DNA from: Pseudomonas frederiksbergensis
Lineage (GTDB): Bacteria; Pseudomonadota; Gammaproteobacteria; Pseudomonadales; Pseudomonadaceae
Length of the DNA stretch: 64,000 nt
Reading direction: 5' to 3'
Assembly (NCBI RefSeq): GCF_001874645.1
Contig: NZ_CP017886.1
Location: 992,001 to 1,056,000 of the forward strand
Within the stretch, counting starts at the first letter, position 1. The number at the start of each line of letters is the position of its first letter. Below the pieces are notes generated by a model. The model had not been told where the DNA came from, did no database searches, and saw only the letters and a list, made by a program, of their open reading frames with translations. The position numbers were made by a program, and so were the translations under genes. This document shows positions 41,914 through 50,916 of this stretch, piece after piece.

Positions 41914-43083
41914 ATGGCCGATTATCTTCACGGCGTGCGGGTCATCGAACTCAACGACGGCACCCGCCCCATTCGCACCATCCCCACCGCTGTCATCGGC
42001 CTGGTTTGCACTGCCGACGACGCTGACGCCACTGTATTTCCGTTCGACACGCCGGTGCTGCTGACCAACGTGCAAACCGCCATCGGCAAAGCCGGTGTGA
42101 AAGGCACCCTCGCCGTCAGCCTGCAAGCCATTGCCGACCAGACCAAGCCGTACGTCATCGTGGTCCGGGTAAAAGAAGGTCCGACTGAAGCTGAAACCAC
42201 CAGCGCCCTGATCGGCACCACGACGGCAGACGGCAAATACACCGGCATGAAAGCCCTGCTCGCCGCCAAGGCCAAAGTCGGCCTGGTGCCACGCATTCTC
42301 GGCGTGCCGGGATTGGACAGCCAACCAGTGGCCACCGCCCTGGTCGCCATCGGCCAACAGCTGCGCGCCTTCAACTACGTCAGCGCCTGGGACTGCAAAA
42401 CCAAGGAAGAGGCAGTCGCTTACCGCGAGAACTTCGGTGCTCGGGAAGTCATGGTGATCTGGCCGGACTTCCAGAACTGGGACACCGTCACCAGCAAGAC
42501 CGTGAACGCAGCCGCAGTGGCTCGCGCCCTCGGCCTGCGCGCCAAGATCGATCAGGAAACGGGCTGGCACAAAACCCTGTCCAACGTTGCCGTCAACGGC
42601 GTGACTGGCATCAGCGCCGACGTGTTCTGGGATCTGCAAAACCCAGCCACCGACGCCAATTACCTCAACAGCAACGAAGTCACCACGCTGATCAATGAGG
42701 GTGGCTTCCGCTTCTGGGGCAGCCGCACCTGCAGCGATGATCCCCTGTTCGCATTCGAGAACTACACCCGCACTGCGCAGATCCTTGCCGACACCATGGC
42801 CGAGGCGCACATGTGGGCCATCGACAAGCCGATGCACGCCTCCCTGGTGCGCGACATCATCGAAGGTGTCAACGCCAAGTTCCGCGAGCTGATCGCCTCG
42901 GGTTACCTGATGGGTGGCAGTTGCTGGTTCCCCGAAGACATCAACGACAAAGACACCCTCAAGGCCGGCAAGCTCTTCCTCGACTACGACTACACGCCCG
43001 TGCCGCCGCTGGAAGACCTCACCCTGCGTCAGCGCATCACAGATCGCTACCTGATGCAGTTCGCCAGCAAGATCAACCGTTAA
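41914..43083 (+). CDS. FI: Tail sheath protein (P2 gpFI family)
   Basis: 389 residues, starting MADYLHGVRVIELNDGTRPI with the conserved TAVIGLVCTADDADATVFP. The C-terminal sheath domain includes ALGLRAKIDQETGWHKTLSN and GFRFWGSRTCSDDP, typical of contractile sheaths. The frame extends upstream to 41539, but ATG 41914 matches the family start. Confidence 0.96.
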   Translation: MADYLHGVRVIELNDGTRPIRTIPTAVIGLVCTADDADATVFPFDTPVLLTNVQTAIGKAGVKGTLAVSLQAIADQTKPYVIVVRVKEGPTEAETTSALIGTTTADGKYTGMKALLAAKAKVGLVPRILGVPGLDSQPVATALVAIGQQLRAFNYVSAWDCKTKEEAVAYRENFGAREVMVIWPDFQNWDTVTSKTVNAAAVARALGLRAKIDQETGWHKTLSNVAVNGVTGISADVFWDLQNPATDANYLNSNEVTTLINEGGFRFWGSRTCSDDPLFAFENYTRTAQILADTMAEAHMWAIDKPMHASLVRDIIEGVNAKFRELIASGYLMGGSCWFPEDINDKDTLKAGKLFLDYDYTPVPPLEDLTLRQRITDRYLMQFASKINR

Positions 43084-43140
43084 ACCGGGACTCCCCGCCA
43101 GGGGAGCTGACCCCCTGCCTGCACACCGGAGAACACCGCC

Positions 43141-43656
43141 ATGGCCATGCCACGCAAACTCAAAAGCCTCATGTTGTTCAACGACGCCAACGCCTATGTG
43201 GGTGTCGTGAAGTCGGTCACCCTCCCGCCACTTGGTCGCAAGATGGAAGCCTATCGCGGCGGTGGCATGAATGGCCCGGTCAAGGCTGACCTGGGGATGT
43301 CCGACGACGGTATCCAGTTCGACTGGAAAACCGGTGGCCTGGACCTGATATCCCTGCGCCAGTTCGGAGCGGTCAACGCGTCGGGCGTCGCTCTGCGCTT
43401 CACCGGTTCGTTCCAGCAGGACGACACCGGCGACATCAGTGCGGTGGAAATCGTCCTGCGCGGTCGCCACGAAACCATCGAAATGGGCGAAGCCAAAGCC
43501 GGTGAAGACACCGAACACAGCATGAAAACCACCTGCACCTACTACAAGCTGATCGTCGACAACGAGGAAATCATCGAGATCGATTTGCTCAACTTTATCG
43601 AAAAGGTCAACGGCGTCGACATGCTGGATAAGCAGCGCACCGCCTTGGGCATCTAA
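43141..43656 (+). CDS. FII: Major tail tube protein (P2 gpFII family)
   Basis: 171 residues: PRKLKSLMLFNDANAYVGVV, VTLPPLGRKMEAYRGGGMNG and QDDTGDISAVEIVLRGRHET as in FII. It builds the inner tube within the FI sheath. Confidence 0.96.
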   Translation: MAMPRKLKSLMLFNDANAYVGVVKSVTLPPLGRKMEAYRGGGMNGPVKADLGMSDDGIQFDWKTGGLDLISLRQFGAVNASGVALRFTGSFQQDDTGDISAVEIVLRGRHETIEMGEAKAGEDTEHSMKTTCTYYKLIVDNEEIIEIDLLNFIEKVNGVDMLDKQRTALGI

Positions 43657-43695
43657 CCCAAATCCCCCAACCAACCCCGCAACCAGGAGCATCCC

Positions 43696-44025
43696 ATGAA
43701 GTCCGAAGACACCACCGAAGCACTGCCGACCGTCGAAGACAACACCGTCACCCTCGACACCCCGATCATTCGAGGCAAGACCACCATCGACACCATCACC
43801 CTGCGCAAACCGGCATCCGGCGAGCTTCGCGGTGTGCAGTTGGTCGAACTGTTGAACATGGACGTGGCCAGTCTCATCAAGGTCATTCCGCGCATCAGCA
43901 GCCCAGGCATCACCGCGCCTGAAGCCGCTGGCATGGACCCGGCCGACCTGTTGGCCTGCGGCAGCAAGATCACCAGTTTTTTGTTGCAGAAGTCGGTGAA
44001 GACGGAAGCCTCCCTCGTTGCGTAG
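43696..44025 (+). CDS. E: Tail assembly protein E (P2 gpE family), with frameshift to E'
   Basis: 109 residues: LDTPIIRGKTTIDTITLRKP, SGELRGVQLVELLNMDVASL. It assists tape-measure/tube assembly. A T TTT TTG heptamer at 43977-43983 lies in the correct phase near the 3' end. A -1 shift there bypasses the stop and gives a 152-residue E+E' fusion ending at 44153. The frameshift is documented for P2 E/E' and is conserved here. Confidence 0.93.
   Translation: MKSEDTTEALPTVEDNTVTLDTPIIRGKTTIDTITLRKPASGELRGVQLVELLNMDVASLIKVIPRISSPGITAPEAAGMDPADLLACGSKITSFLLQKSVKTEASLVA
43977..43983 (+). promoter_or_regulatory. Programmed -1 frameshift site (T TTT TTG)
   Basis: Read in gene E as AGT TTT TTG, the heptamer permits tandem slippage to TTT TTT. 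The -1 frame then runs without a stop through the E' segment, in frame with the ATG at 44034, to TGA 44151-44153. Confidence 0.85.
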
Positions 44026-44033
44026 AGGACGCC

Positions 44034-44153
44034 ATGGCTGACTTGGCGGTGGTCTTTCACTGGGCGCCGGCTGACATGGATCAGTTGGGCCTGCAAGAGC
44101 TGATGGACTGGCGCGAACGTGCCAGGGTGCGGAGTTCCACCGATGGCGAATGA
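44034..44153 (+). CDS. E' segment (GpE-type tail protein), 39 aa as a separate frame
   Basis: The frame MADLAVVFHWAPADMDQLGL then QELMDWRERARVRSS is the conserved GpE+E' tail domain. In P2 it is made as the C-terminal extension of E by -1 frameshifting; here the ATG at 44034 could also be used. It overlaps the tape-measure start by 11 bases. Confidence 0.85.
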   Translation: MADLAVVFHWAPADMDQLGLQELMDWRERARVRSSTDGE

Positions 44154-46914
44154 TCTAAAACTTCAGGTACTGCTCAACGCCATCGACAAGGCCAGCGGGC
44201 CGCTAAGGCGTATCGCTGGCGGTAGTTCCGACACGGCGAAAGCGCTGAAAGCTGCTCGCGACCAACTCAAGGCACTGAAGGATCAACAGGCCAACATTTC
44301 CTCTTTCAAGAAACAACAAGGCGCCATAGGTGTTACCTCCGAAAAGCTGAACAAAGCGCAGGAGCAACTGCGCCTGATGAAAACGGCCCTTCACAACAGT
44401 GGAGAAGCTGCATCCGGCAAGTTCAAGAACGACTTTCGCAAAGCCCATGAAGCTGTTCGAGATTTGACCACCAAATTGCAAGAACAGCGAAGGGGGCTGA
44501 CACCTCACATGACCAAACTGAGGGAGGCCGGTATCGCCACCGGCAAACTCGGCGAACACGAAGCAACTTTGAAGACGCAAGTGGATGCGGCCAATCGATC
44601 ACTCAATACCCAGAAAGATCGGTTGGTCGCCATCAGCAAACGCAAAAATGCACTAGCCGATGCTCGCGCCACGTATGACAAACAACGGCAACTTTCCGGA
44701 AACTTGGCAACCAAAGGTGCCACCGCTATGGCGGGCGGTGGTGCTGCGCTCTACGGCGGGGCGCGAATTCTTACACCTGGCCTGGAGTTCGACGCCAGCA
44801 TGAGCCGGGTGCAAGCCATCACACGACTGGATAAGAGCGACCCGAAGAAGGCAAAGCAGCTTGAAACCTTGCGTAACCAGGCCCGCGAACTGGGTGGCTC
44901 GACACTGTTCACCGCAGGCCAGGCTGCCGACGCTCAGGGCTTCCTCGGCATGGCCGGTTTCGACCCTAAAGCCATCAAAGCCGCGATGCCCGGCATGCTC
45001 GACCTCGCTGCCGCTGGTGGTGCTAACTTGGCACAAACCGCCGACATCGCCTCAAACATTATGTCCGGGTTGGGTATGACCGCCGACCAGATGGGCAAGT
45101 TGGGCGACGTGCTGGTGGGCACCTTCACGCGCTCCAACACCAACCTTCAAATGCTCGGCGACACCATGAAATACGCTGCGCCCATGGCAAAAACCTACGG
45201 CGTGGAACTGGAAGTCGCTGCCGCCATGGCCGGTAAACTGGGCGACGCAGGTCTACAGGGCAGTATGGGCGGCACTGCTCTGAGCTCAATCATGAACCGC
45301 TTGGCCGCTCCGCCCAAAGCAGCGCAGAAAGCCCTCGATCAACTGAAGATCAAAACTGCCGACGCCAACGGTAATCTGCGACAAATGCCAGATATCCTCA
45401 AAGAGATCTACGACAAAACCAAAGCCTTGGGCACGGCCAAAAAGGGTGGACTGTTCAAAGCCATCGCAGGGGAAGAAGCAGTTAAAGGCATGGCGCAACT
45501 GGTCGAGCAAGCCGGCATCGGCGAACTGCAAAAACTCATTGCGACACTGCGCCAAACCCAAGGTGAGGCGGCAAAAACATCCAAGGTCATGGCCGACAAC
45601 CTTAAGGGCGACCTGACCACCCTTAGCAGCGCCTGGCAAGACCTGGGCATCGAGCTGGAAGAACAACAGGACGGCCCGTTACGCGGGTTGGTTCAGTCGG
45701 TGATCGACATCGTCCGTGGCGTCAAAACATGGGCCAAGGAAAACCCCGGACTCGCTGCGGGACTGGTCAAAACCGCCGCCATCATTGCCGGGCTAACCAT
45801 GGCCCTTGGCGGGCTAGTGGTCACGGCGGCCAGCGTTCTATTGCCGTTCGTGGCCCTGCGTTTTATGTTCGCTCAACTGGGCATTCGACTACCCGGCCTG
45901 ACCGGACTGCTGTGGAACCTCGGCAAGACCGTACTGCCTTTTGTCGGCAAGGCCCTGCTCATGATGGGACGCGCCTTGATGCTCAACCCCATCGGTCTGG
46001 CCATTACCGCCATTGCGGGCGCGGCCTACCTGATCTATAAAAATTGGGACGCGGTGAAAACCTACTTCACCAGCGCCTGGACCGAAATCAAAGCCGGCTT
46101 CAGCGGCGGCGTCGGCGGCATCCTGACAGTGCTGGCAAACTTCAGCCCCATCGGCCTGATCTACCAGGCCTTCGCTGAAGTATTGAATTACCTGGGCATC
46201 GATCTGCCGAACCGCTTCACCGAGTTCGGCAACATGATCGTCAACGGCTTGGTCAATGGGCTGTTCGCGGGGCTTGGGCAGATCAAGGGCGCGATCACCT
46301 CGATTGGCGATTCAACCATTGGCTGGTTCAAGGAAAAGCTTGGCATCCATAGCCCTTCGCGGGTGTTTTCCGAACTGGGCGGATTCACCATGGCGGGCCT
46401 CACTCAAGGGTTGGAAGGCGGCATAGAAGGCCCACTCGACGCAGTTAACCAGCTCAGCAAGCAAATCACCGAGGCTGGAGCTTTTGCCCTCGGCGTACCG
46501 ACGGTACCGGTACCTGCGGTTAAAAACGACCTGTTCGACACTGCCATCAGACCGGCAAAGCAACTCAGAGAAACAAGAGCACTCGCGCTCGGCCCTACTG
46601 CCGAAACACACCCCACTGCGGCCGCTAACGACAGGGGATCACTCTCTACGATTGTCAATTTCGGCAAGCAGTTAGCTGCTGGTGCGTTAGCCCTGGGTTC
46701 GATTGCTATGCCCGCTCTGGCGATCGATAACCGTGCACCGATCAGCTCCAGCTCCGCATCCACCTATGACAGCCATGACCACTACGAAATCAATATCCAC
46801 CCCACCCCCGGAATGGATGCGCAATCCATTGCCCGTGCCGTGCGTGCCGAACTGGCCCGTATCGACAGTGAAAAAGGCGCTCGCAAGCGCAGCAGACTGT
46901 CGGACCTGGAGTAA
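44143..46914 (+). CDS. T: Tail tape measure protein (P2 gpT family)
   Basis: 923 residues, length setting tail length. N-terminal helices/coiled coil (residues 1-200), then the phage-minor-tail core (ARELGGSTLFTAGQAADAQG, MSGLGMTADQMGKLGDVLVG), hydrophobic segments around residues 540-640 (AGLVKTAAIIAGLTMALGGL, LALMGRALMLNPIGL-like region), and a C-terminal GIHSPSRVFSELGGFTMAGL motif. ATG 44143 with GGAG upstream is used instead of GTG 44119. Confidence 0.95.
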   Translation: MANDLKLQVLLNAIDKASGPLRRIAGGSSDTAKALKAARDQLKALKDQQANISSFKKQQGAIGVTSEKLNKAQEQLRLMKTALHNSGEAASGKFKNDFRKAHEAVRDLTTKLQEQRRGLTPHMTKLREAGIATGKLGEHEATLKTQVDAANRSLNTQKDRLVAISKRKNALADARATYDKQRQLSGNLATKGATAMAGGGAALYGGARILTPGLEFDASMSRVQAITRLDKSDPKKAKQLETLRNQARELGGSTLFTAGQAADAQGFLGMAGFDPKAIKAAMPGMLDLAAAGGANLAQTADIASNIMSGLGMTADQMGKLGDVLVGTFTRSNTNLQMLGDTMKYAAPMAKTYGVELEVAAAMAGKLGDAGLQGSMGGTALSSIMNRLAAPPKAAQKALDQLKIKTADANGNLRQMPDILKEIYDKTKALGTAKKGGLFKAIAGEEAVKGMAQLVEQAGIGELQKLIATLRQTQGEAAKTSKVMADNLKGDLTTLSSAWQDLGIELEEQQDGPLRGLVQSVIDIVRGVKTWAKENPGLAAGLVKTAAIIAGLTMALGGLVVTAASVLLPFVALRFMFAQLGIRLPGLTGLLWNLGKTVLPFVGKALLMMGRALMLNPIGLAITAIAGAAYLIYKNWDAVKTYFTSAWTEIKAGFSGGVGGILTVLANFSPIGLIYQAFAEVLNYLGIDLPNRFTEFGNMIVNGLVNGLFAGLGQIKGAITSIGDSTIGWFKEKLGIHSPSRVFSELGGFTMAGLTQGLEGGIEGPLDAVNQLSKQITEAGAFALGVPTVPVPAVKNDLFDTAIRPAKQLRETRALALGPTAETHPTAAANDRGSLSTIVNFGKQLAAGALALGSIAMPALAIDNRAPISSSSASTYDSHDHYEINIHPTPGMDAQSIARAVRAELARIDSEKGARKRSRLSDLE

Positions 46915-46920
46915 ATCACT

Positions 46921-47361
46921 ATGATGCTTGCCCTCGGCATGTTCGTTTTCAGCCTGTCCACCGCCGCCTACCAGGAACTGCAACGCCAGACCGAATGGCG
47001 CCACGCCAGCAACAACCGCATTGGCGCCGCCCCAGCACGGCAGTTTGTCGGTCGCGGCGACGACTCCATCACCTTACCCGGAGTGATCCTGCCAGAACTG
47101 GCCGGCAGCGCCCTCAGCCTCGACGCCGTGCGCCTGATGGCCAACACCGGCAAGGCCTGGCCTATGGTCGAAGGCAGCGGCCGGATCTACGGCTTGTGGG
47201 TGATCGAGAGCCTGAGCGAGACCAAAACCCTTTTCTTTCGCGACGGCACACCCCGGCGCATCGAGTTCACCATTAACCTCAAACGTACCGACGACGACCG
47301 CATAGACCTGCTCGGTGCAGGTACCGCCGCCGGTGTCAGCATCATGAGGTCATTGCTGTGA
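46921..47361 (+). CDS. U: Tail protein U (P2 gpU family)
   Basis: 146 residues: MMLALGMFVFSLSTAAYQEL, RQTEWRHASNNRIGAAPARQ, and WVIESLSETKTLFFRDGTPR, the gpU pattern. Required for tail completion. It overlaps D by four bases. Confidence 0.95.
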   Translation: MMLALGMFVFSLSTAAYQELQRQTEWRHASNNRIGAAPARQFVGRGDDSITLPGVILPELAGSALSLDAVRLMANTGKAWPMVEGSGRIYGLWVIESLSETKTLFFRDGTPRRIEFTINLKRTDDDRIDLLGAGTAAGVSIMRSLL

Positions 47362-48629
47362 TCGATGCCGCCCTCTCCCGCGTCACTGGCTTTCTGGATG
47401 ACGCTGCCGAACGCTACAAACGTGACGCGGCTTACCCGGTTCCGGCGTTCCGCATCACCGTCGACGGCAACGACATTGCCAAGCTGATCAGTCCGCGGCT
47501 AATGAGCCTGGAGCTGACCGACAACCGAGGGATCGAGGCCGACCAACTCAGCATCACCCTCAGCGACCATGACGGGCTGCTGGCGATCCCGCCCAAGGGC
47601 GCGGTCGTGTGTTTGTGGTTGGGCTGGAGTGACACCGGCCTGGTCGATAAAGGCACCTACACCGTCGACGAAACCGAACACAGCGGCTCACCGGACGTTT
47701 TGAGCATCCGAGCTCGGTCTGCGGATCTGCGAAAAGGCTTCAAGACCAAGCGCGAACGGAGCTGGAGCAACACAACGCTGGGCGACGTATTGGGTGACAT
47801 CGCCCTGGGTAACGGCCTCACCTCGACCATTGCAGGCGCGCTGGATGGTTTGCCCATTCTGCAACTCGACCAGGCCAACGAGTCCGACGCCAATCTGATC
47901 AGCCGCTTGGGGGAAGAATTCGACGCTGTGGTCAGCGTCAAGGCCGGCTGCCTGCTGTGCATCCCGGCCGGCGGTGGCAAGACCGCCAGCGGCCTGGACC
48001 TGCCGCACATCACCCTGACCCGTACCGACGGCGACCAGCACCGCTACCTGCAAGCCGACCGCGATAGCTACGACGGGGTGCGCGCCTATTTCTACGACGT
48101 GAACAGCGCGAAAAAACAGGAAGCCATTGCTGGCGGCGGCGAGAACCTCAAAGACCTGCGCCACACCTACAGCGACCGTCAATCCGCCCTACGCGCCGCC
48201 CGGGCCGAATTCAACCGCCTGCAGCGCGGCAGCGCGACACTCAGCTACACCCTCGCCATGGGGCGCCCCGAGCTGATTCCCGAACTGACCTACACGCTGG
48301 ATGGAGTGAAGCCTGAGATTGACGAAATCATCTGGTACGGAGGCAACGTGCAGCACAGCCTCAGTGCCGACAGCGGCTACACCATGAGCCTGGACCTGGA
48401 AAGTAAGCTGCCTGAGGACACCTTCGAGGATCTGGCCGAAGAGAGTGCCGGCGACTACACCGGGATCATTGCCTACTACCGCGACAAGAAAACCGGAAAG
48501 GAAAAGACCGTTACCGCAGGGGATCAGAGCAAGCCGAAGCGACTGCGGTGGTTGTATGCCAATGAGAAAACGGCGAAGCGGGCGGTGGATCGGGAGTGGC
48601 AGAGGATGCAAGCTGCCAAATCAACATAA
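47358..48629 (+). CDS. D: Baseplate hub / late control protein D (P2 gpD family)
   Basis: 423 residues, gp27-like hub: YPVPAFRITVDGNDIAKLIS, LSITLSDHDGLLAIPPKGA, LISRLGEEFDAVVSVKAGCL. It links spike V to the tube. Last late gene, closed by the hairpin at 48632. Confidence 0.95.
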   Translation: MIDAALSRVTGFLDDAAERYKRDAAYPVPAFRITVDGNDIAKLISPRLMSLELTDNRGIEADQLSITLSDHDGLLAIPPKGAVVCLWLGWSDTGLVDKGTYTVDETEHSGSPDVLSIRARSADLRKGFKTKRERSWSNTTLGDVLGDIALGNGLTSTIAGALDGLPILQLDQANESDANLISRLGEEFDAVVSVKAGCLLCIPAGGGKTASGLDLPHITLTRTDGDQHRYLQADRDSYDGVRAYFYDVNSAKKQEAIAGGGENLKDLRHTYSDRQSALRAARAEFNRLQRGSATLSYTLAMGRPELIPELTYTLDGVKPEIDEIIWYGGNVQHSLSADSGYTMSLDLESKLPEDTFEDLAEESAGDYTGIIAYYRDKKTGKEKTVTAGDQSKPKRLRWLYANEKTAKRAVDREWQRMQAAKST

Positions 48630-48631
48630 AA

Positions 48632-48649
48632 CCCCGGTACTGGCCGGGG
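48632..48649 (-). terminator. Hairpin between gene D and the lysogeny operon
   Basis: CCCCGG-tactgg-CCGGGG. On the minus strand it is followed by TTTTA, so it best serves as a terminator for the leftward lysogeny genes, though it may also stop late transcripts. Confidence 0.7.
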
Positions 48650-48659
48650 CCCCATAGGT

Positions 48660-48824
48660 CTACTCCGACAACTGCGCAAGCGCCTCCAACAGGCGCAGAA
48701 TATCGTTCTGATGCTGTTCACTGATTTGCCTGAACATTGCCAACAACTTCAGCTCTTGATCACTCTGTGAGTCTGGACTAACAACTATATCTTGGGCTTT
48801 CGGCACTCGGCTGCTCTCCAACAT
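48660..48824 (-). CDS. Small prophage protein, 54 aa, helical
   Basis: ATG 48824 with GGAG upstream. After a short variable start (MLESSRVPKAQDIVVSPDSQ) it becomes one amphipathic helix (ELKLLAMFRQISEQHQNDIL then RLLEALAQ), reminiscent of the C-terminal dimerising tail of small phage repressors but without an HTH. Expressed from the lysogeny strand, so probably made in lysogens. Function unknown. Confidence 0.6.
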   Translation of the reverse strand: MLESSRVPKAQDIVVSPDSQSDQELKLLAMFRQISEQHQNDILRLLEALAQLSE

Positions 48825-48949
48825 GCGACTACTCCATACTCTCGCAACGAGCGTCTGGTGCCACAATGGCACCGTCAATACGCTCGGGGAACAACCGACT
48901 TTCAGCTTGCCGTACCTATCGCAAAACTAATAATCAGATACTTTTTATT

Positions 48950-49729
48950 TCAAAGCATCGATTGTAGTGGCTGCAAAGTCATATAAACGCCATTTTCACT
49001 CCAGCCTTGCAAGCCGCCCTCAGCATCAACAACATAGAACTCACCGAAACTATTATCGGGCTCAGATAAGCGAAGTCCGCCATCCGGCATTCGCTTCGAC
49101 ACGACTGCATTTGTGTTCTTCTCACCGTTGGGAAAAATGGAGTCTATGAAAAACTTTCCGTTACATTCATAAACCACCATTAGGTAGCCAAAACCATCGT
49201 CCCGTATCCAAGCACCGGTTGCTTGAGGATATGCCTTCGCAACGTCAAACGCTTGTAAGGTTTGGAAATCGGCTAGCGTTAGACCTCGGATGACAACTTT
49301 CAGGTCTGGGTCGTAATGACTCGTTGCCCAGTAAGTCCCTTTAGTTTTTCCATCTACTCGGTACCCAATAAAAGTTCGATCTGTTTTATTTTTTCCTTGA
49401 GCAAAAATTTCTTTTGCGACAAGGGCCAGATCCGCCTCATTTACGCGAGACACTAGCTCTACTTCTACTGTTCGTTTAACAGGAGCCCGACTTTCATCTT
49501 GAGTAATGGTGTAAGACGTTGGTGCACTGACAGGCACAGTCACGTCATCAACTTTCGGAGTCAGCAGCCCCCACACCCAGTAGAACGCATACCCGATTAA
49601 CCCTAAGTAGATCAACCCCGAAATCTGTTTCCCACGATCACCAGTTGGCGACTCAGCACCGCAACTCGGGCACGTTTTTGCGGTGGTGGATATCTGATGT
49701 TTACATTCCTTACAAGCAATCATTCCCAT
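48950..49729 (-). CDS. Zinc-ribbon membrane protein of the lysogeny region
   Basis: 259 residues. Residues 5-25 form a zinc ribbon (CKECKH...CPSCGAE), followed by one membrane segment (ISGLIYLGLIGYAFYWVWGL) and a large extracytoplasmic-type domain with no recognised family (FIGYRVDGKTKGTYWATSHY, ENGVYMTLQPL). The zinc ribbon should face the cytoplasm. Being next to and co-directional with the repressor, it is likely expressed in the lysogen: a conversion gene, for example superinfection exclusion (inference). Start ATG 49729 or 49723. Confidence 0.65.
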   Translation of the reverse strand: MGMIACKECKHQISTTAKTCPSCGAESPTGDRGKQISGLIYLGLIGYAFYWVWGLLTPKVDDVTVPVSAPTSYTITQDESRAPVKRTVEVELVSRVNEADLALVAKEIFAQGKNKTDRTFIGYRVDGKTKGTYWATSHYDPDLKVVIRGLTLADFQTLQAFDVAKAYPQATGAWIRDDGFGYLMVVYECNGKFFIDSIFPNGEKNTNAVVSKRMPDGGLRLSEPDNSFGEFYVVDAEGGLQGWSENGVYMTLQPLQSML

Positions 49730-49795
49730 CGTCCCTGCTCTCTTCTCTTATTGCCACGCTGTTCATCGGTCCACAGTTGTCACTGCCTATACAGC

Positions 49796-50116
49796 TCAAA
49801 CTGCCTTTGCTAGTGCATATGCCATACGCATCAACGATTGGCGGTCGGAATCTGCCATCGCTCGATAGAACTCAAGTAATCCAGCTTCCTCCGTCGTGAT
49901 GCTCTCACTCGAAGTCAATCGGTGCTCACCTGTTATCACATAGAGGACGTCGACCCCCAATGAGGCAGCAGCAGCCAAGTACTTGGCATCAGGGCTTCCA
50001 ACGCCCTTTTCGTAATTGATTTGAGTGGTTTTTCCTACCCCACCTGCCGCCCCTAAATCAGTCTGGCTGAGCTTTAGGCGCGACCTTTCTTCCTTCAGCC
50101 GAACGCTGATGGTCAT
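49796..50116 (-). CDS. Phage repressor, XRE family (C-like)
   Basis: 106 residues. HTH at residues 5-60 (LKEERSRLKLSQTDLGAAGG and INYEKGVGSPDAKYLAAAAS) and a C-terminal dimerisation helix (LLEFYRAMADSDRQSLMRMA). It is divergent from the Cro-like gene at 50201, with an operator dyad between them. It is short and lacks a LexA-type cleavage domain, so it is not a RecA-cleaved repressor, in keeping with P2-like phages not being SOS-induced in the lambda manner. Confidence 0.88.
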   Translation of the reverse strand: MTISVRLKEERSRLKLSQTDLGAAGGVGKTTQINYEKGVGSPDAKYLAAAASLGVDVLYVITGEHRLTSSESITTEEAGLLEFYRAMADSDRQSLMRMAYALAKAV

Positions 50117-50121
50117 ATTTT

Positions 50122-50163
50122 TGAACCCCGACCATTGACAGGTTCAATTAACTGAACCAATAT
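50122..50163. promoter_or_regulatory. C/Cro operator and rightward early promoter
   Basis: GGTTCA-ATTAAC-TGAACC at 50141-50158 is an imperfect 18-bp dyad; a further half-site TGAACC lies at 50122-50127. A promoter TTGACA (50135-50140), 17 bp, CAATAT (50158-50163) is overlapped by the dyad, so binding of the repressor would block it. Confidence 0.68.
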
Positions 50164-50200
50164 CATCACATCATTACGCGAAATCACACGAATCCGAACT

Positions 50201-50413
50201 ATGCACGCCACCTACGCACCCGGGCAAGCATGCCAGGCCGCCAGAACTCGACTGGAAATGAAAGGCATGTCCGTCAAGGACTTCGCCATTCAGTACGGCC
50301 TTCATCCCTCTACCGTATATGCCGTACTGAACGGGCAAAAAAAATGCCTGCGTGGCGAAGCACACCGGGCAGCCGTCCTGCTCGGCATCAAAGACGGCGA
50401 GCTCACAAACTAG
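50201..50413 (+). CDS. Cro-like DNA-binding protein
   Basis: 70 residues with an HTH in VKDFAIQYGLHPSTVYAVLN. First gene of the rightward early operon, divergent from the repressor. Its position and size fit a Cro/anti-repressor controlling the lytic switch. Confidence 0.85.
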   Translation: MHATYAPGQACQAARTRLEMKGMSVKDFAIQYGLHPSTVYAVLNGQKKCLRGEAHRAAVLLGIKDGELTN

Positions 50414-50442
50414 GGCCTCTGGCTCCAAGGGGATACCAGAAG

Positions 50443-50916
50443 ATGAAACGCCCAGTTCTAGGCACCAGAAAAGATGTCGTCAGCGCAGTCATTTGTAGCT
50501 ATCCGGGGGGGCGAGCCTATGCCGCAGTCAACCTGGGTATGCCGCTCAAAAAGTTCGACAACCAGGCCTATGAAAATGCCGGCAGCCGCCCGCTGACCGA
50601 CGAACACATTTTCAGACTGGAACAGCAGGCCGGCACGACCTTCCTGCCGGACTATGTTGCAGCCATGTATGGCGGCATGTTCGTGCAGCTGACCACTCCG
50701 GGAACGCTGGACAACGTCGACCTTTACAACCGCTCCGTTAAGGCTGCCGCCAAGCGTGGCCGAGTCGATCAGATCATTGCCAAGGCTCTGGACGACGGCG
50801 TCATACAAAAAGGCGAGGCAGAAGCCATTATCAGCGCCCTGATCAATTACATGTCTGCCCGCTACGCCGAAGTGCTCGCGACTATCCAGCTCTATAGCCA
50901 AGAGGCCGCATTGTGA
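50443..50916 (+). CDS. YmfL/CII-like phage regulatory protein
   Basis: 157 residues. DVVSAVICSYPGGRAYAAVN and KKFDNQAYENAGSRPLTDEH are characteristic of the phage regulatory CII (CP76/YmfL) family. Likely an early regulator of the lysogeny decision. Start ATG 50443 replaces the upstream frame at 50230. It overlaps the Ogr gene by four bases (GTGA). Confidence 0.85.
   Translation: MKRPVLGTRKDVVSAVICSYPGGRAYAAVNLGMPLKKFDNQAYENAGSRPLTDEHIFRLEQQAGTTFLPDYVAAMYGGMFVQLTTPGTLDNVDLYNRSVKAAAKRGRVDQIIAKALDDGVIQKGEAEAIISALINYMSARYAEVLATIQLYSQEAAL

Noticed and set aside
41893..43692. Minus-strand frame of 599 codons opposite the tail sheath and tube genes
   Set aside because: Antisense shadow of FI and FII; its sequence has the His/Gln/Val-rich look of reverse-strand translation.
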